Shown here piece by piece: positions 18,954 to 30,137 of a stretch of 64,000 nt of DNA (the stretch's first letter is position 1; every line of letters starts with the position of its first letter). This DNA comes from Serratia sp. FDAARGOS_506. Its GTDB lineage: Bacteria; Pseudomonadota; Gammaproteobacteria; Enterobacterales; Enterobacteriaceae. The notes under the pieces are model-generated. The model was not told the origin of the DNA. It worked only from the letters and a program-made list of their open reading frames with translations, and did not search any database. The position numbers and the translations under genes are program-made. Location of the stretch: NCBI RefSeq assembly GCF_003812745.1, contig NZ_CP033831.1:1426001-1490000 (forward strand), in the 5' to 3' direction.

Positions 18954-20615
18954 ATGAAATTTATCGGAAAGCTGTTGCTGACGTTGCTGCTGCTGATCGT
19001 GCTGGCGGTGGTGGTGCTGTACCTGGTCGGGCAAACCCGCTGGGCGGCAGGCCGCCTGAGCGCCTGGATCAGCGACAACAGCGAATACCGCCTGTCGATA
19101 GGGAAAATCACCCATTCGTGGAGCCAGCCGGACCAGATCGGTCTGGAAGACGTGCAGCTCGCGCGCAGCGGCCAGCCACAGGCGCTGGTCGCCAAACGCG
19201 TCGATCTCGGCCTCAGTCTGCGCCAAATCACCGAACCGCGCTATTTTCACAGCGTCACGCTGCGCGACGGCACGCTGAACATGCAGCCGCAGGCGGCGGC
19301 GCTGCCTGTACAGGCCGACGTGCTGCAGCTGAGCAACATGGCGTTGCAGTCCAACGATAACGAGTGGCAGCTCAACGCGCAGCAGGTCACTGCCGGCATC
19401 ACGCCGTGGCGCCCGCAGGCCGGCCATCTGCTGGGCGACAATAACCAGTTCCAGTTCAGCGCCGGTTCGATGACGCTGAACGGCATCCCCGCGTCGAAGG
19501 TGTTGGTGCAAGGGGAGCAAAAACAGGGCCAGCTGCTGTTGAACAACTTCGGCGCCGATCTGGCACAGGGCGATCTGACCGGCGTGGCCAGCCGCGCCGC
19601 CGACGGCAGTTGGCAGGTGGATCGCCTGCGGCTGAGCGGCGTGCGCATGCAGACTCCGTTGACGCTGACAGAATTCATGCAGCGATTTACCACCCTGCCG
19701 CCGGTCACCCTCAAACGTTTCGATCTGATCGACGCGCGCCTGGAAGGTAAAGCGTGGGCGTTTAACGATCTCGATTTGTCGCTGCAAAACGTCAGCGTCG
19801 AAAAAGGCGACTGGCGCAGCGAAGACGGCTCGCTCAACTTCAACACCAGCGATGTGGTCAACGGCGGTTTCCACCTGATCGACCCGATCGCCACTCTGCG
19901 GCTCTCTTCGGCCGGCATCGCCATTCAGCAATTTACCACCCGCTGGGAAGGTGGGCTGCTGCGCACCTCCGGCAACTGGCTGCGCGCCGGCAAACGCCTG
20001 CAGCTGGATGAAGTGGCCATGGCGGCACTGGAGTACACCCTGCCGATCGACTGGCGCGAGCTGTGGCTGAAACCGCTGCCGGACTGGCTGGCGGAGGTAT
20101 ACGTCACCAAGCTGACCACCAACCGCAATCTGATCATCGATATCAACCCGGCATTCCCGTTCCAGATCACCGCGCTGGACGGCTATGGCAGCAATCTGCT
20201 GCTGGCGCGCGATCACCAGTGGGGCATATGGTCCGGCTCGCTGAACCTGAACGGCAGCGAGGCCACCTTCAACAAGATAGACGTGCGCCGCCCTTCGCTG
20301 GCGCTGAACGCCGACGCCAATCAGATCAATGTCACCGAGCTCAGCGCCTTTATGCCTAATGGGTTGCTTGAGGCCAAAGCGGTCGTCGATCAGCTGCCGG
20401 GCAAACCGTTCCAGCTGACGCTGCACGGCCGCTCGATACCAATCAACACCTTGCAGCAATGGGGATGGCAGCCAGTACCGCTAACGGGCGACGGCAATCT
20501 TGAACTGCAGTTGAAAGGGTTGCTGAACAGCGACGGGCCGTTCAAAGCCTCGTTGAAGGGCAATCTGCAGGCCACCGCCGGCGACGGCCAGACGGTGAAC
20601 CAACAACTGCCATAA
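18954..20615 (+). CDS. yicH: AsmA family protein YicH
   Basis: The 553-residue protein has one N-terminal membrane helix (residues 5-27, KLLLTLLLLIVLAVVVLYLV) and a long periplasmic part rich in beta-strands and LxLxxLxL patterns typical of AsmA/YicH proteins. The C-terminal AsmA-like segment ends in LKASLKGNL-like repeats (FKASLKGNLQATAGDG). Family members are bridge-like proteins implicated in phospholipid movement between membranes; for YicH the specific role is not proven. It is slightly shorter than I recall for E. coli. It is convergent with fabY, and this is where synteny with E. coli breaks. Confidence 0.9.
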   Translation: MKFIGKLLLTLLLLIVLAVVVLYLVGQTRWAAGRLSAWISDNSEYRLSIGKITHSWSQPDQIGLEDVQLARSGQPQALVAKRVDLGLSLRQITEPRYFHSVTLRDGTLNMQPQAAALPVQADVLQLSNMALQSNDNEWQLNAQQVTAGITPWRPQAGHLLGDNNQFQFSAGSMTLNGIPASKVLVQGEQKQGQLLLNNFGADLAQGDLTGVASRAADGSWQVDRLRLSGVRMQTPLTLTEFMQRFTTLPPVTLKRFDLIDARLEGKAWAFNDLDLSLQNVSVEKGDWRSEDGSLNFNTSDVVNGGFHLIDPIATLRLSSAGIAIQQFTTRWEGGLLRTSGNWLRAGKRLQLDEVAMAALEYTLPIDWRELWLKPLPDWLAEVYVTKLTTNRNLIIDINPAFPFQITALDGYGSNLLLARDHQWGIWSGSLNLNGSEATFNKIDVRRPSLALNADANQINVTELSAFMPNGLLEAKAVVDQLPGKPFQLTLHGRSIPINTLQQWGWQPVPLTGDGNLELQLKGLLNSDGPFKASLKGNLQATAGDGQTVNQQLP

Positions 20616-20623
20616 TGCACTGC

Positions 20624-20647
20624 GCGGCCCGCCTCAGGCAGGGCCGC
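20624..20647. terminator. Hairpin between yicH and fabY
   Basis: A stem GCGGCCC/GGGCCGC, extended inside by GCCT/AGGC, fills the 36-bp gap between the convergent genes. There is no T-tract on either side, so it is a weak terminator candidate or an RNA 3'-end stabiliser. Confidence 0.4.
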
Positions 20648-20651
20648 CGCC

Positions 20652-21599
20652 CTACTCCTCCAGCGCTTCAGAGCCACCCTGGTCCAGCGGTACATCCGGC
20701 TCGGCCGGCAACACCATGTAGGTGCCTTCGAACACTGCGCCTTTGTCCTCGTCGCCGAACAGATGCACTTCAGCGTGTACGCGCGCGCGGCGGCCGCGCG
20801 CCAGACGCGCCAAATCGCCGCTCAACGAGCCGAGATCCGCCACTGCCCGCGGTCTGCCGGTAATCGGTTTGCTGTAGCGAATATGCGCGTCCGCCAGAAT
20901 GATGGTGCCGCCGAGATGGCGCTCGCGCAGCAGCAGCCAAATCAGCCCCCAGGCGGTCAGCGTCGCCAGCGAGAACAGACTGCCGGCAAACAGCGTATGG
21001 TGTGGATTCTGGTTGCCGATTTCCGGCATGGTGGTAACGAAGCGCTGGCCGGTGTATTGGCTGATGCGCACGCCCATCTTTTCGCTCAGGGGGATATGCT
21101 CATACCAGGCCTGCTGCAATTGGCCGCACCAGTCGGGGCGATGCAGGATATCGTCCAGCGTCGCTACCGGTTTGATCATCAAAAAATGGCGGATCGGAGT
21201 GGTCTGCGGCGCGGTGATCTCCCCCTGATTGACGAATCCCAACTTGGCGAAGAAATCCACCGCGTCCTCACGGGCGCTACACACCACTCGCTTCACGCCT
21301 TCCTGCCGCGCAACGGACTCCAGCGTTATCGCCACCAGCGTCCCCAGCCCTTTATCCTGCAGCGTCGGGTCTACCGCCAGAAAACGGATCGCCGCCTCGT
21401 TGTCGGCATTGATGTACAGCCGCCCGATGGCGACGATTTTACCGGCCTCGTCCACCACCATTTGGTGATGGGCCATGGCGTCATAGGCATCCTTTTCCGA
21501 ACCCACCGGCTGGTGCAGCGGCTTGCGCAGCATTTCCCAGCGAAACTGGTAATACTCCTTCAGTTCTTGCTCTGTTACGGGTACTCGTAGGTGATACAT
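20652..21599 (-). CDS. fabY: Fatty acid biosynthesis protein FabY (GNAT / hotdog fusion)
   Basis: The 315-residue protein joins an N-terminal GNAT acyltransferase-like domain (about 1-150, with [21 protein letters not shown] as the acetyl-CoA-binding loop) to a C-terminal hotdog thioesterase-like domain (about 170-300, [21 protein letters not shown]). This matches E. coli YiiD, renamed FabY, reported to provide an alternative initiation route for fatty acid synthesis by making acetoacetyl-ACP. It is last in the yihX-yihY-dtd-fabY run on the minus strand. Confidence 0.93.
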   Translation of the reverse strand: MYHLRVPVTEQELKEYYQFRWEMLRKPLHQPVGSEKDAYDAMAHHQMVVDEAGKIVAIGRLYINADNEAAIRFLAVDPTLQDKGLGTLVAITLESVARQEGVKRVVCSAREDAVDFFAKLGFVNQGEITAPQTTPIRHFLMIKPVATLDDILHRPDWCGQLQQAWYEHIPLSEKMGVRISQYTGQRFVTTMPEIGNQNPHHTLFAGSLFSLATLTAWGLIWLLLRERHLGGTIILADAHIRYSKPITGRPRAVADLGSLSGDLARLARGRRARVHAEVHLFGDEDKGAVFEGTYMVLPAEPDVPLDQGGSEALEE

Positions 21600-21620
21600 A
21601 GACGCCTATTCTCCGAATGC

Positions 21621-22058
21621 TTAGACCTGTAGCCAGAATGTCACCGGACCGTCGTTGACCAGCGCCACCTGCATGTCGGCAGCAAACTCGCCGGTCTGGG
21701 TCTCTACGCCGCGTTCGCGGCATTGGCCAACAAAATATTGATACAACCGATCGGCTTCCTGCGGCGCGGCGCCGCGCGAGAAGCTGGGCCGCATGCCCTT
21801 TTGGGTGTCCGCCGCCAGGGTGAACTGCGAGACGACCAGCACGCTGCCCCCGGCCTGTTGGACGTTGAGATTCATCTTGTCGTTCTCGTCGCCGAAAATG
21901 CGGTATCCCAACACGCGTTCGCACAGGCGCTGCGCTTTTTGCTCGTTATCGCCCTGCTCCACGCCCAATAACACTAACAAACCGGGGCCAATCTTGCCTA
22001 CCGTCTCGCCACCCACCGTGACGCTGGCGTTTAACACCCGTTGAATCAATGCAATCAT
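21621..22058 (-). CDS. dtd: D-aminoacyl-tRNA deacylase
   Basis: The 145-residue homodimeric enzyme removes D-amino acids (and glycine mis-attached to tRNA-Ala) from tRNAs, proofreading chirality. The two family motifs are present: [20 protein letters not shown] near residue 77 and the C-terminal GPVTFWLQV. The start at ATG 22058 overlaps the last four bases of yihY (ATGA), so the longer open frame reaching 22376, which runs inside yihY, should be ignored. Confidence 0.97.
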   Translation of the reverse strand: MIALIQRVLNASVTVGGETVGKIGPGLLVLLGVEQGDNEQKAQRLCERVLGYRIFGDENDKMNLNVQQAGGSVLVVSQFTLAADTQKGMRPSFSRGAAPQEADRLYQYFVGQCRERGVETQTGEFAADMQVALVNDGPVTFWLQV

Positions 22059-22948
22059 TCCTGCTGCCCTTCTGATTTTTGTTCCTGTTGCTCCGCCTTC
22101 TGCCGGCGGTAGTCGCGGTATTCGCCGATGGTCACGGTGATTTCCGCGCCGAGTAACACGATACACCAGCTCCAGTAGACCCACAGGAATAAAATCGGGA
22201 TCACCGCCAACACGCCGTAAATCAGCTGATAGGAGGGAAACATGGTGACATACAGCGCAAAGCCCTTCTTGCCCAGTTCGAACAGCAATCCGGCCACCAC
22301 CGCGCCAATCAGCGCGTCTTTGGGTGGCACGCGCACCGTCGGCACGATGCAATACAGCAGCCAGAAGGAGATGCACGACAAAATCAGCGGGAAGATGCGC
22401 AGCACCTGATCCACCAGGCCGTTGACGCCGGTCTGCGCCAGCCAGTTCAGCGACAGCAGATAGGAACTGATGGCCATGCTGGCGCCCACCAGCAGCGGCC
22501 CCAGCGTCAGCACCATCCAGTATACGGCGAAGGAGAAGACGATCGGCCGCTTGTTTTTGCTGCGCCAGATGGTGTTCAGCACGCTGTCCACCGAAGAGAT
22601 CAACAGCAGCGCGGTGACGATCAGCCCGCAGGTGCCGACGGCGGTCATCTTGTTGGAGTTGGCGACGAACTGTTCCAGGTAGTTCTGTATAACGTTGCCG
22701 GCGGCCGGCACGAAATTGGAAAAGATAAAGCTCTTCAGCTGTTCGCTAATGTCGGAAAACATCGGGAAAGCGGCGAACAGGGCAAACACCACGGTGACCA
22801 GCGGCACCAGCGACAGCAGGGAAACATAGGCGAGATGGCCCGCCAACATCGTCAGGCCATCGTGATCGATACGCTGGTACAGCAACCGTCCGAAGGTAAC
22901 GCCGGGTTTAATCGCAGAGGGCAGCTTCTTGCGGCGGAAAAACGACAT
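22055..22948 (-). CDS. yihY: YihY/BrkB family inner-membrane protein
   Basis: The 297-residue protein has about six membrane helices and the family segments [22 protein letters not shown] near residue 40 and [16 protein letters not shown]-like ([14 protein letters not shown]) near 220. Homologues were once annotated as ribonuclease BN, which is wrong; function is unknown. The ATG at 22948 has AAGGAG five bases upstream. The GTG at 22954 overlaps that ribosome-binding site and is rejected. It is coupled to dtd by a 4-bp overlap. The C-terminus is glutamine- and lysine-rich. Confidence 0.92.
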   Translation of the reverse strand: MSFFRRKKLPSAIKPGVTFGRLLYQRIDHDGLTMLAGHLAYVSLLSLVPLVTVVFALFAAFPMFSDISEQLKSFIFSNFVPAAGNVIQNYLEQFVANSNKMTAVGTCGLIVTALLLISSVDSVLNTIWRSKNKRPIVFSFAVYWMVLTLGPLLVGASMAISSYLLSLNWLAQTGVNGLVDQVLRIFPLILSCISFWLLYCIVPTVRVPPKDALIGAVVAGLLFELGKKGFALYVTMFPSYQLIYGVLAVIPILFLWVYWSWCIVLLGAEITVTIGEYRDYRRQKAEQQEQKSEGQQE

Positions 22949-22999
22949 GGTCACTCCTTGATGTCCGTTGATACGCCTTAAGCTTAACGCGCCCTGCGC

Positions 23000-23590
23000 T
23001 CATTGGGCAAAATAGGCCGGCACCACGTCGCGATCGGTGACGTGCACCGTCTTGATCCCCAGCGCCTGCGCGGCCAGAACGTTCGCCGGGTGATCGTCGA
23101 AGAACACCGCGTCGGCGGCGGCGGTGTTTTCTGCGGCCAGCACATGTTGATAGATATCGGCCTCCGGCTTGCGCATGCCGAGATCTTGCGACAGATAGAG
23201 ATGATCGGCGGCGGCGGCCACTTCAGGGTAATGCTGCGGCCAGTAATTGCAGTGCAGACGGTTGGTGTTCGACAGCACCACCACCCGGTGACCTTCGTTG
23301 CGCAGGCGCTGCATGATGTCGATCACTTCCGGGCGCAGCGCGACGAATACCGCCTGCCAGCCGGTGGCGAATTGCTCGAAGCTGAGCGCAATGCCCATTT
23401 CATCGCACAGTTTGCCGGCGAAGTCTTCGTCGCTGATTTCACCGCGTTCATGTTGCTGGAACACCTCACCCATGGCGAAACGATCGGACAGCACCGCCAA
23501 CGGCGTGCCGCTCAAATTGCTCCACACGCCCAGCACACGCTTGAAATCGATATCGACGATCACATTACCTAAATCAAAGATATACAGCAT
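23000..23590 (-). CDS. yihX: HAD-family alpha-D-glucose-1-phosphate phosphatase YihX
   Basis: The 196-residue HAD phosphatase has motif I DLGNVIVDID at residues 6-15, motif II with VVVLSNTN near 110, and motif III/IV around RKPEADIYQHVL and FFDDHPANVLAA. E. coli YihX dephosphorylates alpha-D-glucose 1-phosphate and related sugar phosphates. The start at ATG 23590 follows AGGAGAGGACT; the frame continues upstream to 23749 without family similarity. It begins 167 bp after typA, with a terminator between, so it is probably the first gene of its own operon with yihY, dtd and fabY. Confidence 0.93.
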   Translation of the reverse strand: MLYIFDLGNVIVDIDFKRVLGVWSNLSGTPLAVLSDRFAMGEVFQQHERGEISDEDFAGKLCDEMGIALSFEQFATGWQAVFVALRPEVIDIMQRLRNEGHRVVVLSNTNRLHCNYWPQHYPEVAAAADHLYLSQDLGMRKPEADIYQHVLAAENTAAADAVFFDDHPANVLAAQALGIKTVHVTDRDVVPAYFAQ

Positions 23591-23702
23591 AGTCCTCTCC
23601 TGATGGGCCGGTGAGATTTCACTGTAGCGGGAAAAGGAACAGCTGAACAGGGAGCGAAAGGAAAAGCGCATAGCGCGCCGCACAAACGGGGAACAACAGA
23701 GG

Positions 23703-23732
23703 AAAAAACTCAGGGCGCGAGAACCGCGCCCT
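23703..23732 (-). terminator. Terminator after typA
   Basis: On the minus strand an 8-bp stem AGGGCGCG/CGCGCCCT with GTTCT loop is followed by GAGTTTTTTCC. It lies 25 bp beyond the typA stop. Confidence 0.85.
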
Positions 23733-23756
23733 AAGCATGAGACACTCAATCAGCGA

Positions 23757-25580
23757 TTAAGCGTCTTTAGGACCGCGGCTGGCACGCTTACGATCGTTTT
23801 CCGTCAGGTGACGCTTACGGATACGGATCGAGGTTGGCGTCACTTCTACCAGTTCGTCGTCATCGATGAACTCCAGAGCTTGCTCCAGGGTCATTTTGAT
23901 GGCCGGAACCAGGGTAGTCGCTTCGTCAGTACCGGAAGCACGCATGTTGGTCAGCTTCTTACCGGTCAGGCAGTTTACGGTCAGGTCGTTAGAGCGTGAG
24001 TGAATACCGATGATCTGGCCTTCATACACTTCCGCACCGTGGCCCAGGAACAGCTTGCCGCGATCCTGCAGGCCGAACAGCGCGAACGCTACCGCTTTGC
24101 CCTGGCCGTTGGAGATCAGCACGCCGTTCTGACGCTGGCCCACTTCGCCCGGACGCACGTCGTCGTAGTGGCTGAAGGTGGAGTACAGCAGACCGGTACC
24201 CGAAGTCATGGTCATGAATTCGTTACGGAAGCCGATCAGACCGCGGCTTGGGATCACGTAGTCGAGACGCACGCGGCCCTTACCGTCCGGATCCATGTTT
24301 TTCAGGTCAGCTTTACGCTCACCCATCGCCTGCATCACGGAACCCTGATGCTGCTCTTCGATATCCAGCGTCACGTTCTCGAATGGCTCCTGCTTGCGGC
24401 CATCGATTTCACGGAAGATAACTTTCGGACGGGAAACCGCCAGCTCGAAACCTTCACGGCGCATGTTTTCGATCAGCACCGACAGGTGCAGCTCGCCACG
24501 GCCGGATACGCGGAAGGCGTCCGCATCGTCGGTTTCTTCAACGCGCAGCGCTACGTTGTGTACCAGCTCTTTGTTCAGACGATCAAGGATCTGACGCGAC
24601 GTCACGTACTTGCCTTCTTTACCGCAGAACGGCGAGGTGTTGACGTTGAAGAACATGGTTACGGTCGGTTCGTCGACGGACAGCGCCGGCAGCGCTTCTA
24701 CGGCGTTGGTGTCGCAGATGGTGTCGGAAATGTTCAGCTCGCCCAGGCCGGTGATGGCGATGATGTCGCCCGCTTCCGCCAGGGTGCTGTCGATACGCTC
24801 CAGACCCAGGTGACCCAGCACTTTGCCCACTTTACCGTTGCGAGTTTTACCTTCGCTGTCGATGATGGTGACCTGCTGGTTCGGCTTCACTTTACCGCGC
24901 TTGATGCGGCCGATGCCGATAACGCCCAGGTAGTTGTTGTAGTCCAACTGGGAGATCTGCATCTGGAATGGCGCTTCCAGCTCAACCTGCGGCGCAGACA
25001 CGTGGTCGACGATCGCCTGATACAGCGGGGTCATGTCTTCCGCCATGTCGGTGTGGTCAACGCCGGCGATGCCGTTCAGCGCAGAAGCGTAGATGATCGG
25101 GAAGTCGAGCTGCTCGTCGGTCGCGTCGAGGTTCACGAACAGGTCGAACACCTGATCCACAACCCAGTCAGGACGCGCGCCAGGACGGTCAACCTTGTTG
25201 ATGACCACGATCGGCTTCAGACCGTTGGCGAAGGCCTTCTTGGTCACGAAGCGGGTTTGCGGCATAGGGCCATCCATTGCATCCACAACCAGCAGCACCG
25301 AGTCAACCATCGACATCACGCGCTCTACCTCGCCGCCGAAGTCGGCGTGTCCTGGGGTATCCACGATGTTGATACGGTAACCGTTCCAATTAATGGCGGT
25401 GTTTTTTGCGAGGATGGTAATCCCACGCTCTTTCTCCAAATCGTTGGAGTCCATTACGCGTTCGGTGGCTTCCGCACGCTCTCCGAAAGTACCGGATTGT
25501 TGCAGCAGCTTATCAACCAGGGTGGTTTTACCATGGTCAACGTGGGCAATAATGGCGATGTTACGCAAATTTTCGATCAC
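23757..25580 (-). CDS. typA: Ribosome-associated translational GTPase TypA/BipA
   Basis: The 607-residue protein equals E. coli BipA. It is an EF-G-like GTPase that binds the 70S or 30S/50S subunits and aids ribosome assembly at low temperature and stress adaptation. The G domain contains [14 protein letters not shown] (G1, near residue 14), the GHADFGGEV (G3) and [12 protein letters not shown] (G4) motifs. Domains II and III and the family-specific C-terminal domain follow, with [18 protein letters not shown] near 420. It is divergent from glnA across a 370-bp regulatory region. Confidence 0.98.
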   Translation of the reverse strand: MIENLRNIAIIAHVDHGKTTLVDKLLQQSGTFGERAEATERVMDSNDLEKERGITILAKNTAINWNGYRINIVDTPGHADFGGEVERVMSMVDSVLLVVDAMDGPMPQTRFVTKKAFANGLKPIVVINKVDRPGARPDWVVDQVFDLFVNLDATDEQLDFPIIYASALNGIAGVDHTDMAEDMTPLYQAIVDHVSAPQVELEAPFQMQISQLDYNNYLGVIGIGRIKRGKVKPNQQVTIIDSEGKTRNGKVGKVLGHLGLERIDSTLAEAGDIIAITGLGELNISDTICDTNAVEALPALSVDEPTVTMFFNVNTSPFCGKEGKYVTSRQILDRLNKELVHNVALRVEETDDADAFRVSGRGELHLSVLIENMRREGFELAVSRPKVIFREIDGRKQEPFENVTLDIEEQHQGSVMQAMGERKADLKNMDPDGKGRVRLDYVIPSRGLIGFRNEFMTMTSGTGLLYSTFSHYDDVRPGEVGQRQNGVLISNGQGKAVAFALFGLQDRGKLFLGHGAEVYEGQIIGIHSRSNDLTVNCLTGKKLTNMRASGTDEATTLVPAIKMTLEQALEFIDDDELVEVTPTSIRIRKRHLTENDRKRASRGPKDA

Positions 25581-25730
25581 AGCTTTGCCTCGGGCATTAG
25601 AAATAGCGCGCTATTGTACACGTATTAAGCGAGGGACTAAACAAGATCACAACCATCTCTTATAAACAACCGCGTACCGGTCAGTTTGTGATCCCTTTCA
25701 CGGTGCAAAAAGCCGCAATCGTTGCACTTT

Positions 25731-25779
25731 TGCACCATTTCGGTGCTCACGCTCACCCTTATTGCACCATAACAGTGCA
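25731..25779 (+). promoter_or_regulatory. Two NtrC enhancer sites upstream of glnA
   Basis: TGCACCATTTCGGTGCT (25731-25747) and TGCACCATAACAGTGCA (25763-25779) both match the NtrC dyad TGCACC-N5-GGTGCA. Their centres are 32 bp apart, about three helical turns, so two dimers would lie on the same DNA face. They sit roughly 100-140 bp upstream of the sigma-54 start, the usual enhancer range. Confidence 0.9.
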
Positions 25780-25853
25780 ATTTATCGTTGATGGTGCATA
25801 CTGTGGCTGGGTAAAACCCGCGCAGAGAGGCGATAAAAGCCTTTTCTAAAAGT

Positions 25854-25869
25854 TGGCACGCTTTTCGCT
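25854..25869 (+). promoter_or_regulatory. Sigma-54 promoter of glnA (glnAp2)
   Basis: TGGCACGCTTTTCGCT carries the invariant GG and GC at the -24 and -12 positions, and the wider TTGGCAC...TTCGCTTTA context is nearly that of E. coli glnAp2. The predicted start is near 25880, giving a leader of about 70 nt. Confidence 0.88.
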
Positions 25870-25950
25870 TTAGTCTTTTCAAGGCGAAAAAAAGCCAGTT
25901 CCACAGATTCGTTCCACGACGACGACAATGATAAACCGGGAGAGTTAAGT

Positions 25951-27360
25951 ATGTCCGCTGAACACGTTTTGACGATGCTGAATGAGCATGAAGTGAAATT
26001 CGTAGACCTGCGTTTCACTGACACCAAGGGTAAGGAACAGCACGTGACTATCCCGGCTCACCAGGTAAACGCCGACTTCTTCGAAGAAGGTAAAATGTTT
26101 GACGGCTCCTCTATCGGTGGTTGGAAGGGCATCAACGAATCTGACATGGTGCTGATGCCGGACGCCAGCACGGCGGTTCTGGATCCGTTCTTCGAAGAAC
26201 CTACGCTGATCATTCGCTGCGACATTCTCGAGCCGGGCACCATGCAAGGCTACGATCGCGACCCGCGCTCCATCTCCAAACGCGCCGAAGACTTCCTGCG
26301 CTCCTCCGGCATCGCGGATACCGTGCTGTTCGGGCCAGAGCCTGAGTTCTTCCTGTTCGACGACATCCGCTTCGGCAGCAGCATCCGCGGTTCCCACGTG
26401 GCTATCGACGACATCGAAGGCGCCTGGAACTCCGGTACAAAATACGACGGCGGCAACAAAGGCCACCGTCCGGCGGTGAAAGGCGGTTATTTCCCGGTTC
26501 CACCGGTCGACTCTTCGCAGGATCTGCGTTCCACCATGTGTCTGACCATGGAAGAGATGGGCCTGGTGGTTGAAGCGCACCACCACGAAGTAGCAACCGC
26601 CGGTCAGAACGAAGTGGCAACCCGCTTCAACACCATGACCAAGAAAGCCGACGAAATTCAGATCTACAAATACGTGGTGCACAACGTGGCGCACGCCTTC
26701 GGCAAAACCGCGACCTTCATGCCGAAGCCAATGTTCGGTGACAACGGTTCCGGCATGCACTGCCACATGTCGCTGTCCAAGAACGGTACCAACCTGTTCG
26801 CCGGCGACAAATACGGCGGCCTGTCTGAAACCGCGCTGTTCTACATCGGCGGCATCATCAAGCACGCCAAAGCGATCAACGCCCTGGCCAACCCGACCAC
26901 CAACTCGTACAAGCGTCTGGTGCCAGGCTACGAAGCGCCGGTGATGCTGGCTTACTCCGCCCGTAACCGTTCCGCGTCCATCCGTATCCCGGTGGTCTCC
27001 AGCCCGAAAGCGCGCCGCATCGAAGCCCGCTTCCCGGATCCGGCGGCTAACCCATACCTGTGCTTCGCCGCACTGCTGATGGCCGGCCTGGACGGCATCA
27101 TCAACAAGATCCACCCTGGCGACGCCATGGATAAAAACCTGTACGACCTGCCGCCGGAAGAAGAAGCCGAGATCCCAAAAGTGGCCGGCTCGCTGGACGA
27201 AGCAATGGCCGCACTGAACGAAGACCGCGAGTTCCTGACCCGCGGCGGCGTGTTCACCGACGATGCGATCGATGCCTACATCGAACTGCGCAAAGAAGAG
27301 ATGGACCGCGTTCGCATGACGCCACACCCGGTTGAGTTCGAACTGTACTACAGCGTCTAA
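25951..27360 (+). CDS. glnA: Glutamine synthetase, type I
   Basis: The 469-residue subunit of the dodecameric enzyme condenses glutamate and ammonia with ATP to glutamine. Signatures visible are [12 protein letters not shown] near residue 50, the metal and substrate segment [11 protein letters not shown] near 129, the ATP-binding [21 protein letters not shown] near 258, and the adenylylation site in [10 protein letters not shown], where the tyrosine is codon 398 (397 in mature numbering). Activity is therefore likely controlled by GlnE. Transcription is from the NtrC-activated sigma-54 promoter upstream, with glnL-glnG downstream. Confidence 0.99.
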   Translation: MSAEHVLTMLNEHEVKFVDLRFTDTKGKEQHVTIPAHQVNADFFEEGKMFDGSSIGGWKGINESDMVLMPDASTAVLDPFFEEPTLIIRCDILEPGTMQGYDRDPRSISKRAEDFLRSSGIADTVLFGPEPEFFLFDDIRFGSSIRGSHVAIDDIEGAWNSGTKYDGGNKGHRPAVKGGYFPVPPVDSSQDLRSTMCLTMEEMGLVVEAHHHEVATAGQNEVATRFNTMTKKADEIQIYKYVVHNVAHAFGKTATFMPKPMFGDNGSGMHCHMSLSKNGTNLFAGDKYGGLSETALFYIGGIIKHAKAINALANPTTNSYKRLVPGYEAPVMLAYSARNRSASIRIPVVSSPKARRIEARFPDPAANPYLCFAALLMAGLDGIINKIHPGDAMDKNLYDLPPEEEAEIPKVAGSLDEAMAALNEDREFLTRGGVFTDDAIDAYIELRKEEMDRVRMTPHPVEFELYYSV

Positions 27361-27462
27361 GCCCTACCCGCGCCGTCTGCACAGGCGGATGGCGCCCACA
27401 TTTTTGTTATCGCTTTTTTGTTGCCGTGGAAACTTTCAGCCCATCTTCGGATGGGTTTTTTT
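27361..27462 (+). ncRNA. glnA 3' UTR, candidate GlnZ-type small RNA, with terminator
   Basis: The 100-nt 3' untranslated region ends in a classic terminator: stem CCCATC/GATGGG with TTCG loop (27440-27455) and seven T residues. In E. coli and Salmonella the glnA 3' UTR is processed into the small RNA GlnZ. Position and terminator fit, but I cannot show sequence homology to GlnZ from memory, so the RNA call is tentative while the terminator is firm. Confidence 0.45.
27440..27462 (+). terminator. Terminator between glnA and glnL
   Basis: Stem CCCATC/GATGGG closed by a stable TTCG tetraloop, followed by seven T residues. It limits glnA readthrough so that glnL-glnG are expressed at a lower level, as in E. 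coli. Confidence 0.88.
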
Positions 27463-27524
27463 CTCCACCGTATTTTCTGCAAAACTATTCCATACCGCGC
27501 CGATCCCGGATGGAGTAGGATAGA

Positions 27525-27541
27525 TGCACTAAAAAGGTGCA
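27525..27541 (+). promoter_or_regulatory. NtrC operator at the glnL promoter
   Basis: TGCACTAAAAAGGTGCA is a good NtrC dyad lying 13-29 bp before the glnL start. In E. coli the equivalent site overlaps glnLp and lets NtrC repress its own synthesis. The same role is inferred here. Confidence 0.8.
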
Positions 27542-27553
27542 GGAGTCTGCTGT

Positions 27554-28603
27554 ATGGCAACTGGCAAGCTGCCCGATGCTGGGCAGATCCTCAATTCACT
27601 CATCAACAGCATCCTGCTGTTGGATGACTCACTGGCGGTTCACTACGCCAACCCGGCGGCACAGCAGCTGCTGGCGCAAAGCTCCCGCAAGCTGTTCGGC
27701 ACGCCGCTGCCCGATTTGCTCGGTTATTTTTCGCTGAACGTCTCTTTGATGCGCGAAAGCCTGCGCGCCGGTCAGGGCTTCACCGACAACGAAGTGACCC
27801 TGGTGGTCGACGGCCGCGCGCACATCCTTTCCCTGACCGCTCAGGCGCTGCCGGAAGGCTATATCCTGGTCGAGCTGGCGCCGATGGACAATCAGCGCCG
27901 CCTGAGCCAGGAACAGCTGCAGCATGCCCAACAGGTAGCCGCCCGCGATCTGGTACGCGGTTTGGCGCACGAGATTAAAAATCCGCTGGGCGGCCTGCGC
28001 GGCGCGGCGCAGCTGCTGGCCAAGGCGCTGCCCGATCCGGCGCTGACCGAATACACCAAGGTGATCATTGAGCAGGCCGATCGGCTGCGCAATCTGGTGG
28101 ATCGCCTGCTCGGCCCACAGCGGCCCGGCCAGCACATTACCCAGAGCATTCATCAGGTCGCGGAGCGCGTCTGCCAGCTGGTGTCGCTGGAAATGCCGGA
28201 TAACGTCACGCTGGTGCGCGACTACGATCCGAGCCTGCCGGAAATGGCCCACGACCCGGATCAGATTGAACAGGTGCTGCTGAACATCACCCGCAACGCG
28301 CTGCAGGCGCTGGGCGAGGCGGGCGGCACCATCACGCTGCGCACCCGCACCGCGTTTCAGATTACGTTGCACGGCACCCGCTACCGCCTGGCGGCGCGCA
28401 TCGACGTCGAAGACGACGGCCCTGGCGTACCGGCGCAGCTGCAGGACACGCTGTTCTACCCGATGGTCAGCGGCCGTGAAGGCGGTACCGGCCTGGGATT
28501 ATCCATCGCCCGCAATCTTATCGATCAGCATTGCGGAAAAATTGAATTCAACAGTTGGCCAGGTCATACCGAATTCTCGGTCTACCTGCCCATTCGTCAG
28601 TGA
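27554..28603 (+). CDS. glnL: Nitrogen sensor histidine kinase/phosphatase NtrB
   Basis: The 349-residue cytosolic kinase phosphorylates NtrC when nitrogen is limiting; GlnB (PII) switches it to phosphatase. An N-terminal PAS domain (about 8-110, starting [14 protein letters not shown]) precedes the H-box [20 protein letters not shown] with the phosphorylated His139, then the N-box ([17 protein letters not shown]), and G-boxes DDGPGVP and [11 protein letters not shown]. No membrane segment is present. It is 8 bp upstream of glnG. Confidence 0.98.
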   Translation: MATGKLPDAGQILNSLINSILLLDDSLAVHYANPAAQQLLAQSSRKLFGTPLPDLLGYFSLNVSLMRESLRAGQGFTDNEVTLVVDGRAHILSLTAQALPEGYILVELAPMDNQRRLSQEQLQHAQQVAARDLVRGLAHEIKNPLGGLRGAAQLLAKALPDPALTEYTKVIIEQADRLRNLVDRLLGPQRPGQHITQSIHQVAERVCQLVSLEMPDNVTLVRDYDPSLPEMAHDPDQIEQVLLNITRNALQALGEAGGTITLRTRTAFQITLHGTRYRLAARIDVEDDGPGVPAQLQDTLFYPMVSGREGGTGLGLSIARNLIDQHCGKIEFNSWPGHTEFSVYLPIRQ

Positions 28604-28611
28604 GGTTTGCT

Positions 28612-30024
<1,413 letters not shown>

Positions 30025-30083
30025 GTGTCGAGATTGTTGATAAGAAACACAGCCCAGCGCACAAAAAAACGCCAACCGCAGGC

Positions 30084-30111
30084 TTTACAGCCGGTGCAGG
30101 CGCAGTATGAT
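30084..30111 (+). promoter_or_regulatory. Candidate sigma-70 promoter of yshB
   Basis: TTTACA (30084-30089) and TATGAT (30106-30111) with a 16-bp spacer lie just upstream of the small gene yshB, suggesting it is transcribed separately from glnG. Confidence 0.55.
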
Positions 30112-30137
30112 CGTGTCGCACACTCTGGAGGTTGACG

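Larger units (their letters stand above)
25581..25950. promoter_or_regulatory. glnA-typA divergent regulatory region
   Basis: This 370-bp gap holds the nitrogen-regulated promoter of glnA on the plus strand and presumably the typA promoter near 25600-25660 on the minus strand. The two NtrC sites and the sigma-54 element are listed separately. A further GTGCA half-site at 25713-25717 and GGTGCATAC at 25793-25801 suggest additional weaker NtrC contacts. Short open frames across it lack ribosome-binding sites and are rejected. Confidence 0.8.

Noticed and set aside
21621-22376. 251-codon version of Dtd
   Set aside because: The extra codons run out of frame inside yihY; the family begins at the ATG at 22058.
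24000-25628. 542-codon open frame opposite typA
   Set aside because: It lies wholly antisense to the clearly recognised TypA gene, is rich in His, Val, Arg and Asp in the way produced by reverse reading of GC-rich codons, and has no known domain.
25637-26027. Two 81-codon minus-strand frames in the glnA-typA gap
   Set aside because: They cross the NtrC sites and sigma-54 promoter, have no ribosome-binding site and encode no recognisable product.
25945-27327. 460-codon open frame opposite glnA
   Set aside because: It is an antisense shadow of glutamine synthetase with biased composition and no ribosome-binding site.
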